Positions 9,001-16,815 of a stretch of DNA of 18,747 nucleotides are shown here, in pieces (the stretch's first letter is position 1; each line of letters starts with the position of its first letter). The notes beneath the pieces are model-generated. The model did not search any database and was not told the origin of the DNA. It saw only the letters and a program-made list of their open reading frames with translations. The stretch lies in NCBI GenBank assembly GCA_013287095.1, contig JABDEJ010000046.1, positions 224-18,970 on the forward strand, written 5' to 3'. This DNA is from Bacteroidota bacterium. GTDB taxonomy: Bacteria > Bacteroidota > Bacteroidia > CAILMK01. The position numbers were made by a program, and so were the translations under genes.

Positions 9001-9868
9001 GACAGCACATACGGTTCCTGAGGCTGATTCCATACCAAATGGCCTCAATGTTTTTTCTGTATCAGTCGAAAATAACAAGAATATCAGACTATTGTGGAAC
9101 CAGTATCCATACGGGAGTTTCCACTCTTATATTATCTACCGCAAGGAGGGAACTGATCCCTCAGCCCAATTTGAATATTACAAGGTTATTACCAGTCAAA
9201 AAGATACCAGCTACCTGGATTCTAATGTAAATGTACAATCCACCAGTTATTGCTACCAGATATATACCGTGACCCAATGCGGGCTGGTAAGTCTGCCCGG
9301 TAATGAAGGATGTTCTATAGTTCTTAAAGGCAGTTCCATACCTTTTGTGAATAATTTGAGTTGGAATCCGTACCAGGTTTGGACGAATGGGGTTTACAAA
9401 TATGAAGTGGTGAGACGAGACCCATCAAAACCCGATTCTGTGGTAGGCTCTCTTACTTCAGCTACAAACCTTGTTTATGCGGATGATTCACTGAATTATG
9501 ATGAAGGCATCTACTGGTATCATATTGTGGCACTTTCCGGCACAGATTCGAACTCGGCAAAAAGTGTTTCCAATGAAATTCAACTCATTCAAAAACCAAT
9601 ATTGTATGTGCCTAATGCTTTTACCCCAAACAAAGACAATGTAAATGATAAATGGGGGTTTGTGCCTGTGTTCGTAAAGGATTTCCAAATGAATGTCTTT
9701 AACCGATGGGGAGAATTTGTATGGCATACCAATGATAAACATATTCAATGGGATGGCACTTACAAAGGTGAACAACCTTCGAATGATGCATTTATCTGGC
9801 AAGTTGACTTTACAGGATGGGATAATAGCCAGAATTTTAACAGCGGATATGTGACAACGCTACCCTAA
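6095..9868 (+). CDS. T9SS type B secreted protein with SBBP-like propeller and CHU_C sorting domain
   Basis: This 1257-residue exported protein is complete. After a signal peptide (to about residue 33, ANAG) comes the N-terminal domain typical of SBBP-repeat proteins (about 34-255: FIPNGGQW, YNYFIGKDRSKW, LWNGIDLV and YSFIVHPGADPSLI). Propeller-like SBBP repeats follow (about 256-770), with recurring units such as LGG....A.GI.LD....V.G.T.S.DFP.T. Next are an Ig or cadherin-like segment (about 775-880) and fibronectin-like units (about 885-1165). The last 90 residues are a gliding-motility-associated C-terminal (CHU_C, type B) domain: LYVPNAFTPNKDNVNDKW, MNVFNRWGEFVW, WDGTYKGE and AFIWQVDF. 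In this family that domain directs export by the type IX system; several such proteins are adhesins, and that role here is inference. A Cys-rich CGGCGG knot lies near 725. The stop is only 14 bp from the convergent neighbour. Confidence 0.93.
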   Translation: MSFKHSYKTKISIAKAFWICFAMVSISGIANAGTKFIPNGGQWSSNILYEAGLPSGAFYLEKNQITYFFFDEDALHQVWHNFKQSALVQNQVIRVQFEGSTGPTAVNATGVSSNEYYNYFIGKDRSKWVGKIHATDQVTMQNLWNGIDLVIQTSGDGIKYSFIVHPGADPSLIKLRYLGADSTSVDESDTLRICSHLRNMTELPPVSYQYRKGLFDKTATYSDVESNYKQLEPNLIGFEAHNYSKHDTLTIDPILIFSTFSGSKADNFGFTGTFNPAGNGFSGGTVYAPGYPTTTGAFEVNYQGGATTYDGMGNLQEYGRDVGILKYTPDGTQLVWCTYLGGKNNEQPHSMIVNSKDELIVFGTTASDDFPVTPNAYDTTYHGNGDIYIAIFSEDGSKLIASTYVGGGGRDGFNGSQPYSEPTGPLSYNYGDAYRGEVIVDNADNILVASCTQSNDLITKQPFQSNFGGVQDGLVMKLSADLSTLDWMSFLGGSDQDAAYGIHLDSKQNIFVCGGTQSTDFPTTIGTISPTYNGGIDGFLVKISPDGSKISAATYMGTPSYDQNYLVQVDESDQVYVTGQSLGQFPVIGKVYSNPNSKQYIAQIDNNLDKILNSTVFGAGTSDINLSPSAFLVDVCGRVYVSGWGGQANNWYNPPTGNTNGLALTSDAFQRNTNGSNFYLMILSKDMTNLVYATYFGGLNSQSEEHVDGGTSRFDRNGIVYQSVCGGCGGYSDFPTTVGAWSRKNKGVRAFDKFEGGCNNAMFKIDLNSADFPPKLDDTVIVTSVGDTINYSFTITDPQGDSVYAHASGTILNAAEVNPPAVFVADSGLGQIKAHFMWPANCNQYLGDTIVVAVSARNNSCPVPRTVTHYIKIVIKRPPIPPVPEMFCIEHVDNSTVRIRWTAVPPSKNLGGVRLVKVFPNGVDSVVYSGSGLSPEEYVDPAVPNNMSVNYGYFLYSVSACGVGNDTGRTAHTVPEADSIPNGLNVFSVSVENNKNIRLLWNQYPYGSFHSYIIYRKEGTDPSAQFEYYKVITSQKDTSYLDSNVNVQSTSYCYQIYTVTQCGLVSLPGNEGCSIVLKGSSIPFVNNLSWNPYQVWTNGVYKYEVVRRDPSKPDSVVGSLTSATNLVYADDSLNYDEGIYWYHIVALSGTDSNSAKSVSNEIQLIQKPILYVPNAFTPNKDNVNDKWGFVPVFVKDFQMNVFNRWGEFVWHTNDKHIQWDGTYKGEQPSNDAFIWQVDFTGWDNSQNFNSGYVTTLP

Positions 9869-9882
9869 TTCTTAATTTTTAT

Positions 9883-11337
9883 TTATTTTCTCGTTTCAAG
9901 CGCTGCAATTTCGTCTTTAAGCCAGTTGATGTTTGCTATATTTTTTGTTTTTTCCATGGCTTGTTTTAGTCGGGCCATATTTCTCTCATAATTTCTATCG
10001 CGTTCATAAGGCAATTTGATTTTGAGAGAGAATGCTTTTTTGGAAAATCTTAAAAGATTATTGTACACCTCAACGTTGTCTTTTGAAATGAGTTTGTTGC
10101 GGCGTAGGTATATACCAAAAGCAGAAACCAGTGCGTAAAAACTATCTTCCTCTTCCAGTTTATAGTATATTTTAAGCAACATGGCCTTGGAGTCCAGGTT
10201 GTAGTATATGTCTGTGAATTCTACCGAATTAAGCAGCTTTGTTGCTTTTTTGTAATCGCCGGTTTCGTAATAATAATTGGCAAGATTATATGTATAAGCG
10301 TTCTGCCGGACTTCACCGGGCAGTTTGTCTTTGAATATATTGATCATATTAAATGTCCAATCATATTCCTTCAATCGGAGACCAATGGAGACGAAGTTTT
10401 TAAACTCCCACTGAATATTCTTGTTATCGGCAAATACCAGCCCGTTGTTTAATATATGTTTGTAGATTTCGAAAAGCTGATATAAATAATCCGTATTTCC
10501 CTGGTTAAGTCGGCGGATACAATAATTCTGGGCATAACCATATATAGATTGTAATTCTTCCACGGTAAAATTAAATTCATTCTCAGCTGCCAGTTTTTTC
10601 AATTCAAAGAAATATGGTTCATGATCTTCAGTGGTTAGCATCAGGTACATGTTCAGATATATCTGTATTGCAGAATAGCCGCTGTAAATCTTTGGATTAG
10701 CCTGAAGATAAGGGACAACAATATCAAGCATTTTAAGATCATAATCAACTGATAATATCCTGCTTCGGTTTATCATTTCACAGGCATCTTTCAATTTCAA
10801 GGCCAGGTAAAACAGATCAAGTTGATCCAGTTTTATCTGGAGGCTTTCATTACCTGTGATTGAACCATGGATCCTGAAGCCATAATCCTTTTCAGAATGG
10901 ATCATAAAAGTCTCGTAAAAATAATTGCTATCCCTGATCAAAGTTTGAGAATGAAGCTGTTCAAGGTCTTTTTCAACGCCATTTACCAATGCGTCAAGAT
11001 CTTTTGTATAAACAAGGTTTATAAGTTTCAGTTTTTGTTGAAACTTGTTTTGGCGGTAGCTTTCAATTGACAGATATTCTTCCAACAGGTTGGTGAGAAT
11101 ATACATAAGGTCCGTAAGTCTCCTTAATCCGTAGGACTTGCCCGGATAAATTTTGGCAAGGATTTTATTGTTATCAATTTGGCTTTTATGTAACAATCCT
11201 TCCGAAATTATAATATCTAATAGCTTGGTTATCTCCTTATTGGTGTTAAAATATGGTGATTCTACAAAAGCCCTGAACGAATACAACTCTTCTTCAGAAA
11301 GTTTTTTGAGGGTTTTAATAAGTTTGCTCTTATGCAT
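9883..11337 (-). CDS. Conserved Bacteroidota helical protein of unknown function
   Basis: This 484-residue protein has no signal peptide or membrane segment, so it is probably cytoplasmic. It looks almost entirely alpha-helical, with TPR-like pairs visible (for example YNLANYYYETGDYKKATKLLNSV at about 353-375, and YNLDSKAMLLKIYYKLEEEDSFYALV). The N-terminus has the pattern LSEEELYSFRAFVESPYFNTNKEITKLL, which I recall from a family of uncharacterised proteins largely restricted to Bacteroidota; that recollection is not a database result. No catalytic motif is evident. The ATG at 11337 is preceded by an AT-rich leader and a candidate divergent promoter. Its 3' end converges on the T9SS type B gene with 14 bp between stops and no hairpin. 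I infer a scaffold or protein-interaction role from the repeats alone. Confidence 0.85.
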   Translation of the reverse strand: MHKSKLIKTLKKLSEEELYSFRAFVESPYFNTNKEITKLLDIIISEGLLHKSQIDNNKILAKIYPGKSYGLRRLTDLMYILTNLLEEYLSIESYRQNKFQQKLKLINLVYTKDLDALVNGVEKDLEQLHSQTLIRDSNYFYETFMIHSEKDYGFRIHGSITGNESLQIKLDQLDLFYLALKLKDACEMINRSRILSVDYDLKMLDIVVPYLQANPKIYSGYSAIQIYLNMYLMLTTEDHEPYFFELKKLAAENEFNFTVEELQSIYGYAQNYCIRRLNQGNTDYLYQLFEIYKHILNNGLVFADNKNIQWEFKNFVSIGLRLKEYDWTFNMINIFKDKLPGEVRQNAYTYNLANYYYETGDYKKATKLLNSVEFTDIYYNLDSKAMLLKIYYKLEEEDSFYALVSAFGIYLRRNKLISKDNVEVYNNLLRFSKKAFSLKIKLPYERDRNYERNMARLKQAMEKTKNIANINWLKDEIAALETRK

Positions 11338-11411
11338 AGAGTTTAATGAGAATTGTGTTTTTATTTGATAAGTTGTTTTTTTAAATACTTGTAATATATA
11401 TAAATATATAT

Positions 11412-11428
11412 TATATTTGACAAATATA
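11412..11428. promoter_or_regulatory. Candidate divergent promoter: back-to-back -7 boxes
   Basis: TATATTTGACAAATATA is a near-perfect 17-bp palindrome that contains TATATTTG on both strands, each matching the Bacteroidota -7 consensus TAnnTTTG. It lies in the 202-bp AT-rich spacer between the helical-protein gene (minus, start 11337) and the beta-helix protein gene (plus, start 11540). For the plus strand, CTTG at 11388-11391 sits 20 bp upstream, near the usual -33 TTTG spacing. No -33 box is clear on the minus strand. Predicted leaders would be about 70 nt (minus) and 115 nt (plus). It could instead be an operator. I see nothing else in the spacer. Confidence 0.4.
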
Positions 11429-11539
11429 GGCTTAAAATTAGATTGAGAAGCTAAAGAATATGTATTTTTTTGACCTTGCGATTATTCCAATCTTCGTATC
11501 GTCAATTAAAACTATTTAGGTAACTTAGATTTATATATC

Positions 11540-14023
11540 ATGAAAGCACAAAAACACTACTCATTGCAAGGTGCAAAATCAAGCAACGAATTACCCTCAA
11601 AAAACACCTCTTCTTTGCCAAAATTAGTTTGTCGAACCGTATTTTCAGGGGTTATTCTTCTTATAGGCTTGTTAACCCCGAAGTACGGCTTTTGCCAATT
11701 AAGTGGAACCTATACCATAGATTCAACCCAGCCTGTATCTAAAACTAACTATCTGAATCTGCACTCTGCTTTTATTGATCTTGATTCGGGTAAAAGGTAT
11801 GATGGATTTTCCGCAAACGGACCAGGTGTTAATGGCCCCGTAATTTTAAAAATGGCCGATGGTACTTATAATTATGGTGGAACGCCTGCCACGCCGGTCA
11901 TAGTTGCACTTTCCTCCGTTTCAGGGAGCTCAGCCACAAATACAATTACCCTGACTTCTGCCTCATCTGATAGTTCTAAAGTATTGTTTTCTAATATGAT
12001 ATTAGGGCTTGACAATGTACATAATGTTGTTTTGTCCAAAATCGGGTTTAATTTAAAATATACAGGAGGTTCAGCAAGTATTTTCATCATGATGGGATCA
12101 AATATTACTATAACACATAGTCTTTTCCAGACAACTGCAAAGAATATCGGTATCATAAAATATGATAGCGATACTACGGATAGCGTAATGATTTCTCACA
12201 ATAATTTCCAGGGTTCAAGTTTAAGCATGGAATTAAATGAAGTGAAAAACTTATACGTAACTGATAACATTGTGTCAAATGCATCTTCATCTTCCGGACT
12301 CCCCAACGGATACTTGTCATTTTTTAGCAGTTTTGGGGATAGAAACCTGATTATCAGAAATAATACTTTTTTAAGAAATGTTGATACGGCCTTTGCTGTT
12401 GTCTCCAAAGGGTTTTATGTTTCAAATAACAGGATTTTGGCCAATACTGCCATTTATGTAGGTGGAGAGGATTCCACTGCCGATACAATTGTTAACAATA
12501 CCCTTATCACACACCATTGCGGCATTTATGATATTGCTTATTATGATTATGAGAACCTGGCAATACTTGATAATAATATTTACACAGATTCAACTGGCGT
12601 AGGCGGCAGTGGTGAATGTATCTATGTCGAAAACAAATATGCCCCCTTTAATTCCATCATGAACAATAACATCGTAAACGGTCCTGGAAGGGAGGGAATC
12701 CATTTTACTTCCACCAAAGTTCGTGGAACCATTGATTATAATAATTATTATTATTATGCCGGTTCATTTGGGAGTTTTGGAACCAGCTATGCTGATCTGA
12801 ATTCGTTTCAGTTGGCGACTGGGTTTGAAAGGCATGGACTGAACCTGAATCCACAATACAATCCAACCAATAACCTGGAAACAGGCAATATAAACCTCGA
12901 AGGAAAAGGAATTACCGTTAATGGGGTTAAATATGATATTAACGGGAAGCTGAGAAATTTGATAGCACCAACCATTGGGGCATACGAAATCGCTGTTAGT
13001 GATAGCCTGAATGTCTGGCCCGGTGATGCAAATAATGATGGAAGAGTTGATATTAATGATTTGCTCGCTGTGGGTATAGCTTACGATAAAACAGGGCCGG
13101 CACGCATAAACGCTACTACCAATTGGATCCCTCAGCCATGCAATGATTGGACAAATGCCTTTGAAAATGGAATAAATGAAAAATTTGCCGATTGCAATGG
13201 GAATGGCACTATTGATAGCAACGATGTTTCTGCAATCGCACTTAATTTTACCAAACTGCATTTTAAAACATTAACACCAGCCTCCGGAAGCCCCTCAGAT
13301 CCACCACTAACCGTAAAATTTTTACAGGATAGTGTACAGGCCGGGGATTCTGTAACTGCCATAATTTCTTTGGGCTCAAATGCGATAAAGGCGAACAATA
13401 TTTATGGGGTTACACTTAGTATAAACTATGGGGCATATATGCTGGGTCCCAAAAGCATTACCACTGATTTTAGCAAGTCCTGGTTGGGGACAATTCATAA
13501 AAACATGGTATCACTTGTTGTGAATGACAATATTAACAAGATCATCTACATAGGTCTTACAAGAACCGACCATAGTAATATGTCTGGTGCCGGTGAGATC
13601 GGAAAGGTTTCCATTTATATGCCGGATAATGTGGCAGGCAAACGGGAAGTAAAACAGTATTTTAATATGCAGATAATTAATTATAAATCAATCAGCGCCA
13701 ATGAGGATACCATTTCATTAAACCCTATCAGCGATTCTGCTCTTGTTTATGAATATAAATCAGGCATCAATACTGCCAATCTGAAACATACGAACCTGGA
13801 GATATATCCAAATCCTGCAAAAAATAATATTTATATAAAAGCCGATAATACATTAATAGAGAATATAACTATTAGTGATATAGTGGGGAGGGCTGTCTAT
13901 CAAAGCGTAAATAATAGTTCATCAGAAATCACAGTCCCTGTAAGTACATTACCTTCAGGGTTATATTTTATGGACGTTATGACCAAAAACGGGGCTACCC
14001 GATCAAGGTTTATTAAAGAATAA
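11540..14023 (+). CDS. T9SS type A secreted beta-helix protein with dockerin and cohesin-like modules
   Basis: Complete 827-residue exported protein. The signal peptide has a long polar n-region (about 28 residues), then a core VFSGVILLIGLLTPKYGFCQ. Residues about 60-450 form a right-handed parallel beta-helix (repeated N.I..N.F, NNTFLRN, NNNIV). A dockerin-type region follows: calcium loops DANNDGRVDIND (496-507) and DCNGNGTIDSND (551-562), with a 43-residue insert between them. Residues about 590-693 resemble a cohesin fold (V.AGDSVT..I.L, NIYGVTLSINY, GEIGKVSI), more tentatively. The last 75 residues are a type A T9SS sorting domain: LEIYPNPAKNNIYI, ITISDIVGRAVY, LPSGLYFMDV and final KE. 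By family the beta-helix may bind or cleave polysaccharide, but I see no certain catalytic residues, so substrate and activity are unknown. A terminator follows the stop. Confidence 0.92.
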   Translation: MKAQKHYSLQGAKSSNELPSKNTSSLPKLVCRTVFSGVILLIGLLTPKYGFCQLSGTYTIDSTQPVSKTNYLNLHSAFIDLDSGKRYDGFSANGPGVNGPVILKMADGTYNYGGTPATPVIVALSSVSGSSATNTITLTSASSDSSKVLFSNMILGLDNVHNVVLSKIGFNLKYTGGSASIFIMMGSNITITHSLFQTTAKNIGIIKYDSDTTDSVMISHNNFQGSSLSMELNEVKNLYVTDNIVSNASSSSGLPNGYLSFFSSFGDRNLIIRNNTFLRNVDTAFAVVSKGFYVSNNRILANTAIYVGGEDSTADTIVNNTLITHHCGIYDIAYYDYENLAILDNNIYTDSTGVGGSGECIYVENKYAPFNSIMNNNIVNGPGREGIHFTSTKVRGTIDYNNYYYYAGSFGSFGTSYADLNSFQLATGFERHGLNLNPQYNPTNNLETGNINLEGKGITVNGVKYDINGKLRNLIAPTIGAYEIAVSDSLNVWPGDANNDGRVDINDLLAVGIAYDKTGPARINATTNWIPQPCNDWTNAFENGINEKFADCNGNGTIDSNDVSAIALNFTKLHFKTLTPASGSPSDPPLTVKFLQDSVQAGDSVTAIISLGSNAIKANNIYGVTLSINYGAYMLGPKSITTDFSKSWLGTIHKNMVSLVVNDNINKIIYIGLTRTDHSNMSGAGEIGKVSIYMPDNVAGKREVKQYFNMQIINYKSISANEDTISLNPISDSALVYEYKSGINTANLKHTNLEIYPNPAKNNIYIKADNTLIENITISDIVGRAVYQSVNNSSSEITVPVSTLPSGLYFMDVMTKNGATRSRFIKE

Positions 14024-14054
14024 TATTTTTTTCTCCTTCTCTTATTGCTTGTAA

Positions 14055-14095
14055 AAAGGGGCTGTTTCACTCAATTGCAGCCCCTTTATTTTGTT
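14055..14095. terminator. Bidirectional rho-independent-type terminator
   Basis: A perfect 10-bp stem, AAAGGGGCTG (14055-14064) and CAGCCCCTTT (14078-14087), with a 13-nt loop, is followed by a T-rich tract. It lies between the convergent stops at 14023 and 14112. A-runs on the left and T-runs on the right would allow it to work for both genes. Confidence 0.88.
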
Positions 14096-14111
14096 TTATT
14101 ATGATACCTGA

Positions 14112-15317
14112 TCAGAGGTCTTCATAAAGCAAATACTTAACCCTTATTTTCTTGAAGGCGTCTAATCCTGGTTTCCATGATTTCCGGATATCATCGGGCG
14201 AAACGCCTTGCTCAATTTGTTTTCGAAGCTGGTCAGTTCCGGCAAGTTTATCAAAAAATGGCGTGAAGAATTTAGTTTTGTCCACTGCATCTTTATAAAA
14301 CCCGGTCAACCAGAATAAGTAGAGTTGGTTGCTGTTTCGGATATAATCATTGGCAAATCGTGTGAGATGTATGCCTTTGCAGAGTTGGTCTTTATACATC
14401 GGGTTTTCGGCTTTGCCTGGAATGCTGTGAGGCGTGAATTCGGTATCGTTTTCCTTGAAGCCCGGTAAGCCTACTATTTCAAATGGCATATTGGTTCCAC
14501 GACCCACACTTATATCTGTGCCTTCAAAAAGGCCGAGCGACGGATACAGGAATACTGCCGCCATTGTTGGCAAATTTGGAGAAGGCGGCACGGGCAACTT
14601 ATATTGGGTTTTGTGGGTATATCCATCCACTTTTATAACATGCAAGTTGCACTTTTCTGCCTCGGCCAGCCATCCTTCGCCATTCAGCATCTGGGCATAT
14701 TCCCCGCAGGTCATTCCATACACAATGGGAACCGGATCCATACCAACAAATGATGAAAAACCTTTTTCAAGTATAGGTCCATCCACATAAAAGCCATTCG
14801 GATCAGGTCTATCCAGAACAATAAGTTCTTTCTTGTTTTCTGCACAGGCTTCCATCATATAGTGAAGAGTGGAAATGTAGGTAAAGAACCTTACTCCAAC
14901 ATCCTGTATGTCATATACAACCACATCTATATCTGACATTTCGGCTTGGGAAGGCTTAAAATGATTGCCATATAAAGAAACGACAGGCAACCCTGTTTTT
15001 TTATCAGTTGCGTCCGTAATTTTTGCCCCTGCTTCGGCATCCCCCCTGAAACCGTGCTCCGGTGCGAATATTTTACGGATATTAATTTTAAGGGCTAACA
15101 AGGTGTCAACCAGGGACGTATTACCTATAACTGCTGTCTGGTTTAAAATCAAGGCCACCCTTTTTCCGGCAAGCATAGGCAGGTATTCAGACAGCTGAGC
15201 ATCACCCGGAACTACATCACATAAACCTCTTAAAGGCACAGCCAAAAAAACTGAACTTATAATGATTAGTTTTGCCGTAGCAAATAGTGATGTTGTTTTG
15301 AATTTTGAATTTTTCAT
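14112..15317 (-). CDS. namZ: Exo-beta-N-acetylmuramidase, NamZ family (DUF1343)
   Basis: NamZ-family enzymes release N-acetylmuramic acid from the non-reducing end of peptidoglycan fragments, feeding cell-wall recycling. The 401-residue length is usual. A signal peptide occupies about residues 1-34 (LFATAKLIIISSVFLAVPLRGLC), so it acts in the periplasm or outside the cell. Conserved family motifs visible are LAGKRVALILNQTAV, KIFAPEHGFRGDAEAG, LPVVSLYG, DIDVVVYDIQDVGVRFFTYI, LDRPDPNG, GMTCGEYA and LFEGTDISVGRGTNMPFE. The ATG at 15317 is the only start that keeps the signal peptide. Its 5' end overlaps that of the divergent permease gene, so its promoter must lie within the permease coding sequence. 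Its 3' end shares the terminator at 14055. No other cell-wall recycling gene (murQ, nagZ, amgK) is in the window. Family assignment is firm; the activity is by homology. Confidence 0.93.
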   Translation of the reverse strand: MKNSKFKTTSLFATAKLIIISSVFLAVPLRGLCDVVPGDAQLSEYLPMLAGKRVALILNQTAVIGNTSLVDTLLALKINIRKIFAPEHGFRGDAEAGAKITDATDKKTGLPVVSLYGNHFKPSQAEMSDIDVVVYDIQDVGVRFFTYISTLHYMMEACAENKKELIVLDRPDPNGFYVDGPILEKGFSSFVGMDPVPIVYGMTCGEYAQMLNGEGWLAEAEKCNLHVIKVDGYTHKTQYKLPVPPSPNLPTMAAVFLYPSLGLFEGTDISVGRGTNMPFEIVGLPGFKENDTEFTPHSIPGKAENPMYKDQLCKGIHLTRFANDYIRNSNQLYLFWLTGFYKDAVDKTKFFTPFFDKLAGTDQLRKQIEQGVSPDDIRKSWKPGLDAFKKIRVKYLLYEDL

Positions 15318-16515
15318 AGCCAGCCGGATATCCTATAAATCGAACCGCTCATTTTCAAGGGCCATTATCCGTATTGCGCTTTTGGCGGTAGCGCTTAGCA
15401 TCGCGGTAATGGTCATATCAGACTCAATAGTTATAGGTTTCCAGAACGAAATTAAAGAAAAAATATGCGCTTTCGCTTCGCACATTGTTGTGGGTAACCT
15501 CAAAAGCGACTTTCTATATGAGAATGATCCTCTGACTGTGGATAACAATTTCTTAAATGGAATAAAGAAAATACCAGATGTCTCTTATGTTCAGATGTTT
15601 GCAACAAAACCGGGGATCATCAAAGCAGAAAACTCTATTGAAGGGGTGGTATTGAAAGGCGTGGATAAAAATTTTAAATGGGACTTCTTTAAAAAGGAAT
15701 ATTTTGAGGGTCAGACCATTTCTTACAATGATTCAAGTAGTTCGGATGATATAATTGTTTCTAAAAGTCTTGCCCAATTGCTTAACCTGAAACTGGGAGA
15801 CCATGTGGTCATGTATTTTATCAAAGAAAAGATAAGGGCCAGGAATTTTACAATCAAAGGCATTTATAAAACAGGGGTTGAGGAGATTGATAAAGTATTC
15901 ATTTTATGCGACCTGAAGCAGATACAGGAATTGAATAACTGGAAACCAAACCAGGTAGGAGGCTATGAAATATTCCTGGATGATTTTAATAAAATGGATA
16001 CGGTAAACAGCCAGGTGCGTTTACTTACGGATGTATCTATGGATACCAAAACCGTGAAACAACGGTATCCCCAGATATTTGACTGGCTGGGTCTGCTGGA
16101 TGCCAATATCAGGGTAATCCTCATCCTGATGGCAATTGTAGCAACCATAAACATGGTAACAGCCTTATTGATCATGATACTGGAGCGAACCAGGATGATA
16201 GGTGTATTAAAAGCGCTCGGTGCTCATAACTGGAAAGTCCAGAAGATATTCCTGATTAATGGAATGAAGTTGATCTTTCTTGGTCTCGCAACCGGAGATG
16301 CTTTTGCTTTTGCCTTGCTATTGATCCAGAAGTATTTCCACGTGATAAAGCTTCCCGAAGAGTCATACTATCTTTCAGAAGCGCCTGTTTCCTTCCAATG
16401 GACACATATCGCATTTATCAATGCCGGTGCGTTTTTGATTTGCGCATTGGCTTTGATGTTGCCATCTATCCTGGTGAGCCGCATTCGTCCGGTGAAGGCG
16501 ATTCGGTTTGATTGA
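15298..16515 (+). CDS. FtsX-like ABC transporter permease, LolC/LolE type
   Basis: Inner-membrane permease of the MacB/FtsX/LolC superfamily; Lol members release lipoproteins from the inner membrane for transport to the outer membrane. Visible are TM1 (about residues 22-48), a periplasmic domain (about 48-250), then three membrane segments near 270-296, 314-341 and 367-392. The diagnostic cytoplasmic loop ERTRMIGVLKALGAHNWKV joins TM2 and TM3, and the C-terminus is RIRPVKAIRFD. I start it at TTG 15298 (405 residues) because Bacteroidota relatives begin with an MNFE.FIA.R-like sequence, which matches exactly here. An in-frame ATG at 15262 would add 12 unlike residues and lengthen the overlap with namZ from 20 to 56 bp. 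No ATPase (LolD) gene is adjacent, as is common for such single-permease genes in this phylum. Whether the substrate is lipoprotein is inferred. Confidence 0.9.
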   Translation: MNFEFFIASRISYKSNRSFSRAIIRIALLAVALSIAVMVISDSIVIGFQNEIKEKICAFASHIVVGNLKSDFLYENDPLTVDNNFLNGIKKIPDVSYVQMFATKPGIIKAENSIEGVVLKGVDKNFKWDFFKKEYFEGQTISYNDSSSSDDIIVSKSLAQLLNLKLGDHVVMYFIKEKIRARNFTIKGIYKTGVEEIDKVFILCDLKQIQELNNWKPNQVGGYEIFLDDFNKMDTVNSQVRLLTDVSMDTKTVKQRYPQIFDWLGLLDANIRVILILMAIVATINMVTALLIMILERTRMIGVLKALGAHNWKVQKIFLINGMKLIFLGLATGDAFAFALLLIQKYFHVIKLPEESYYLSEAPVSFQWTHIAFINAGAFLICALALMLPSILVSRIRPVKAIRFD

Positions 16516-16815
16516 AAAATCCTACCAGTACCATTACTTACTCTCGTAAGGAACCCACCTTCAGCGGGGGACAGCTACCAACTTACTTTTTATCTTAATT
16601 CGACATTACAATTTCTTAACTGTATTTTTTAGTTGGATAGAAATAACAATTCTAAAAGATCCCTCCAAAAATGATAAAAGCTGTCCCCGGCTGGCGGGAG
16701 TAGGGGGTGGGATTATGCCATATTCTGAAATAATTTTCTTTCCTCCCTGTAACTTTCTTTAAGCATCCCCCGTCACACAATCAAATTAACAAACGAACTA
16801 AATTAAAACACGAAG
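16516..16815. other. 300-bp non-coding spacer with an inverted repeat
   Basis: No convincing coding frame. It holds the GC-rich inverted repeat listed separately, an AT-rich interior between its arms, and an A-rich leader before the next gene. TAACTTTC at 16750-16757 is one mismatch from the Bacteroidota -7 consensus, about 60 bp before the downstream ATG, and is a weak promoter candidate. Confidence 0.6.
16552..16711. repeat. Inverted-repeat element of about 160 bp in a spacer
   Basis: GGGGACAGCT (16567-16576) is inverted at AGCTGTCCCC (16679-16688), and the outer CCCACC (16554-16559) pairs with GGTGGG (16706-16711). The arms are GC-rich with an AT-rich interior of about 100 bp and no coding capacity. 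The arm sequence resembles dispersed palindromic repeats I recall from Chitinophagaceae-type genomes. It could be a small non-autonomous element or a structured RNA. No target-site duplication is clear. Confidence 0.6.

Noticed and set aside
12764..13261. 165-residue minus-strand frame
   Set aside because: Antisense shadow of the dockerin-bearing region, whose plus-strand calcium loops are unmistakable.
14434..14790. 118-residue plus-strand frame inside namZ
   Set aside because: Antisense shadow; conserved NamZ motifs lie on the minus strand.
15262..15297. 12-codon N-terminal extension of the permease from ATG 15262
   Set aside because: The residues are unlike the family N-terminus, which aligns with the TTG at 15298, and the extension would deepen the overlap with namZ; kept only as an alternative start.
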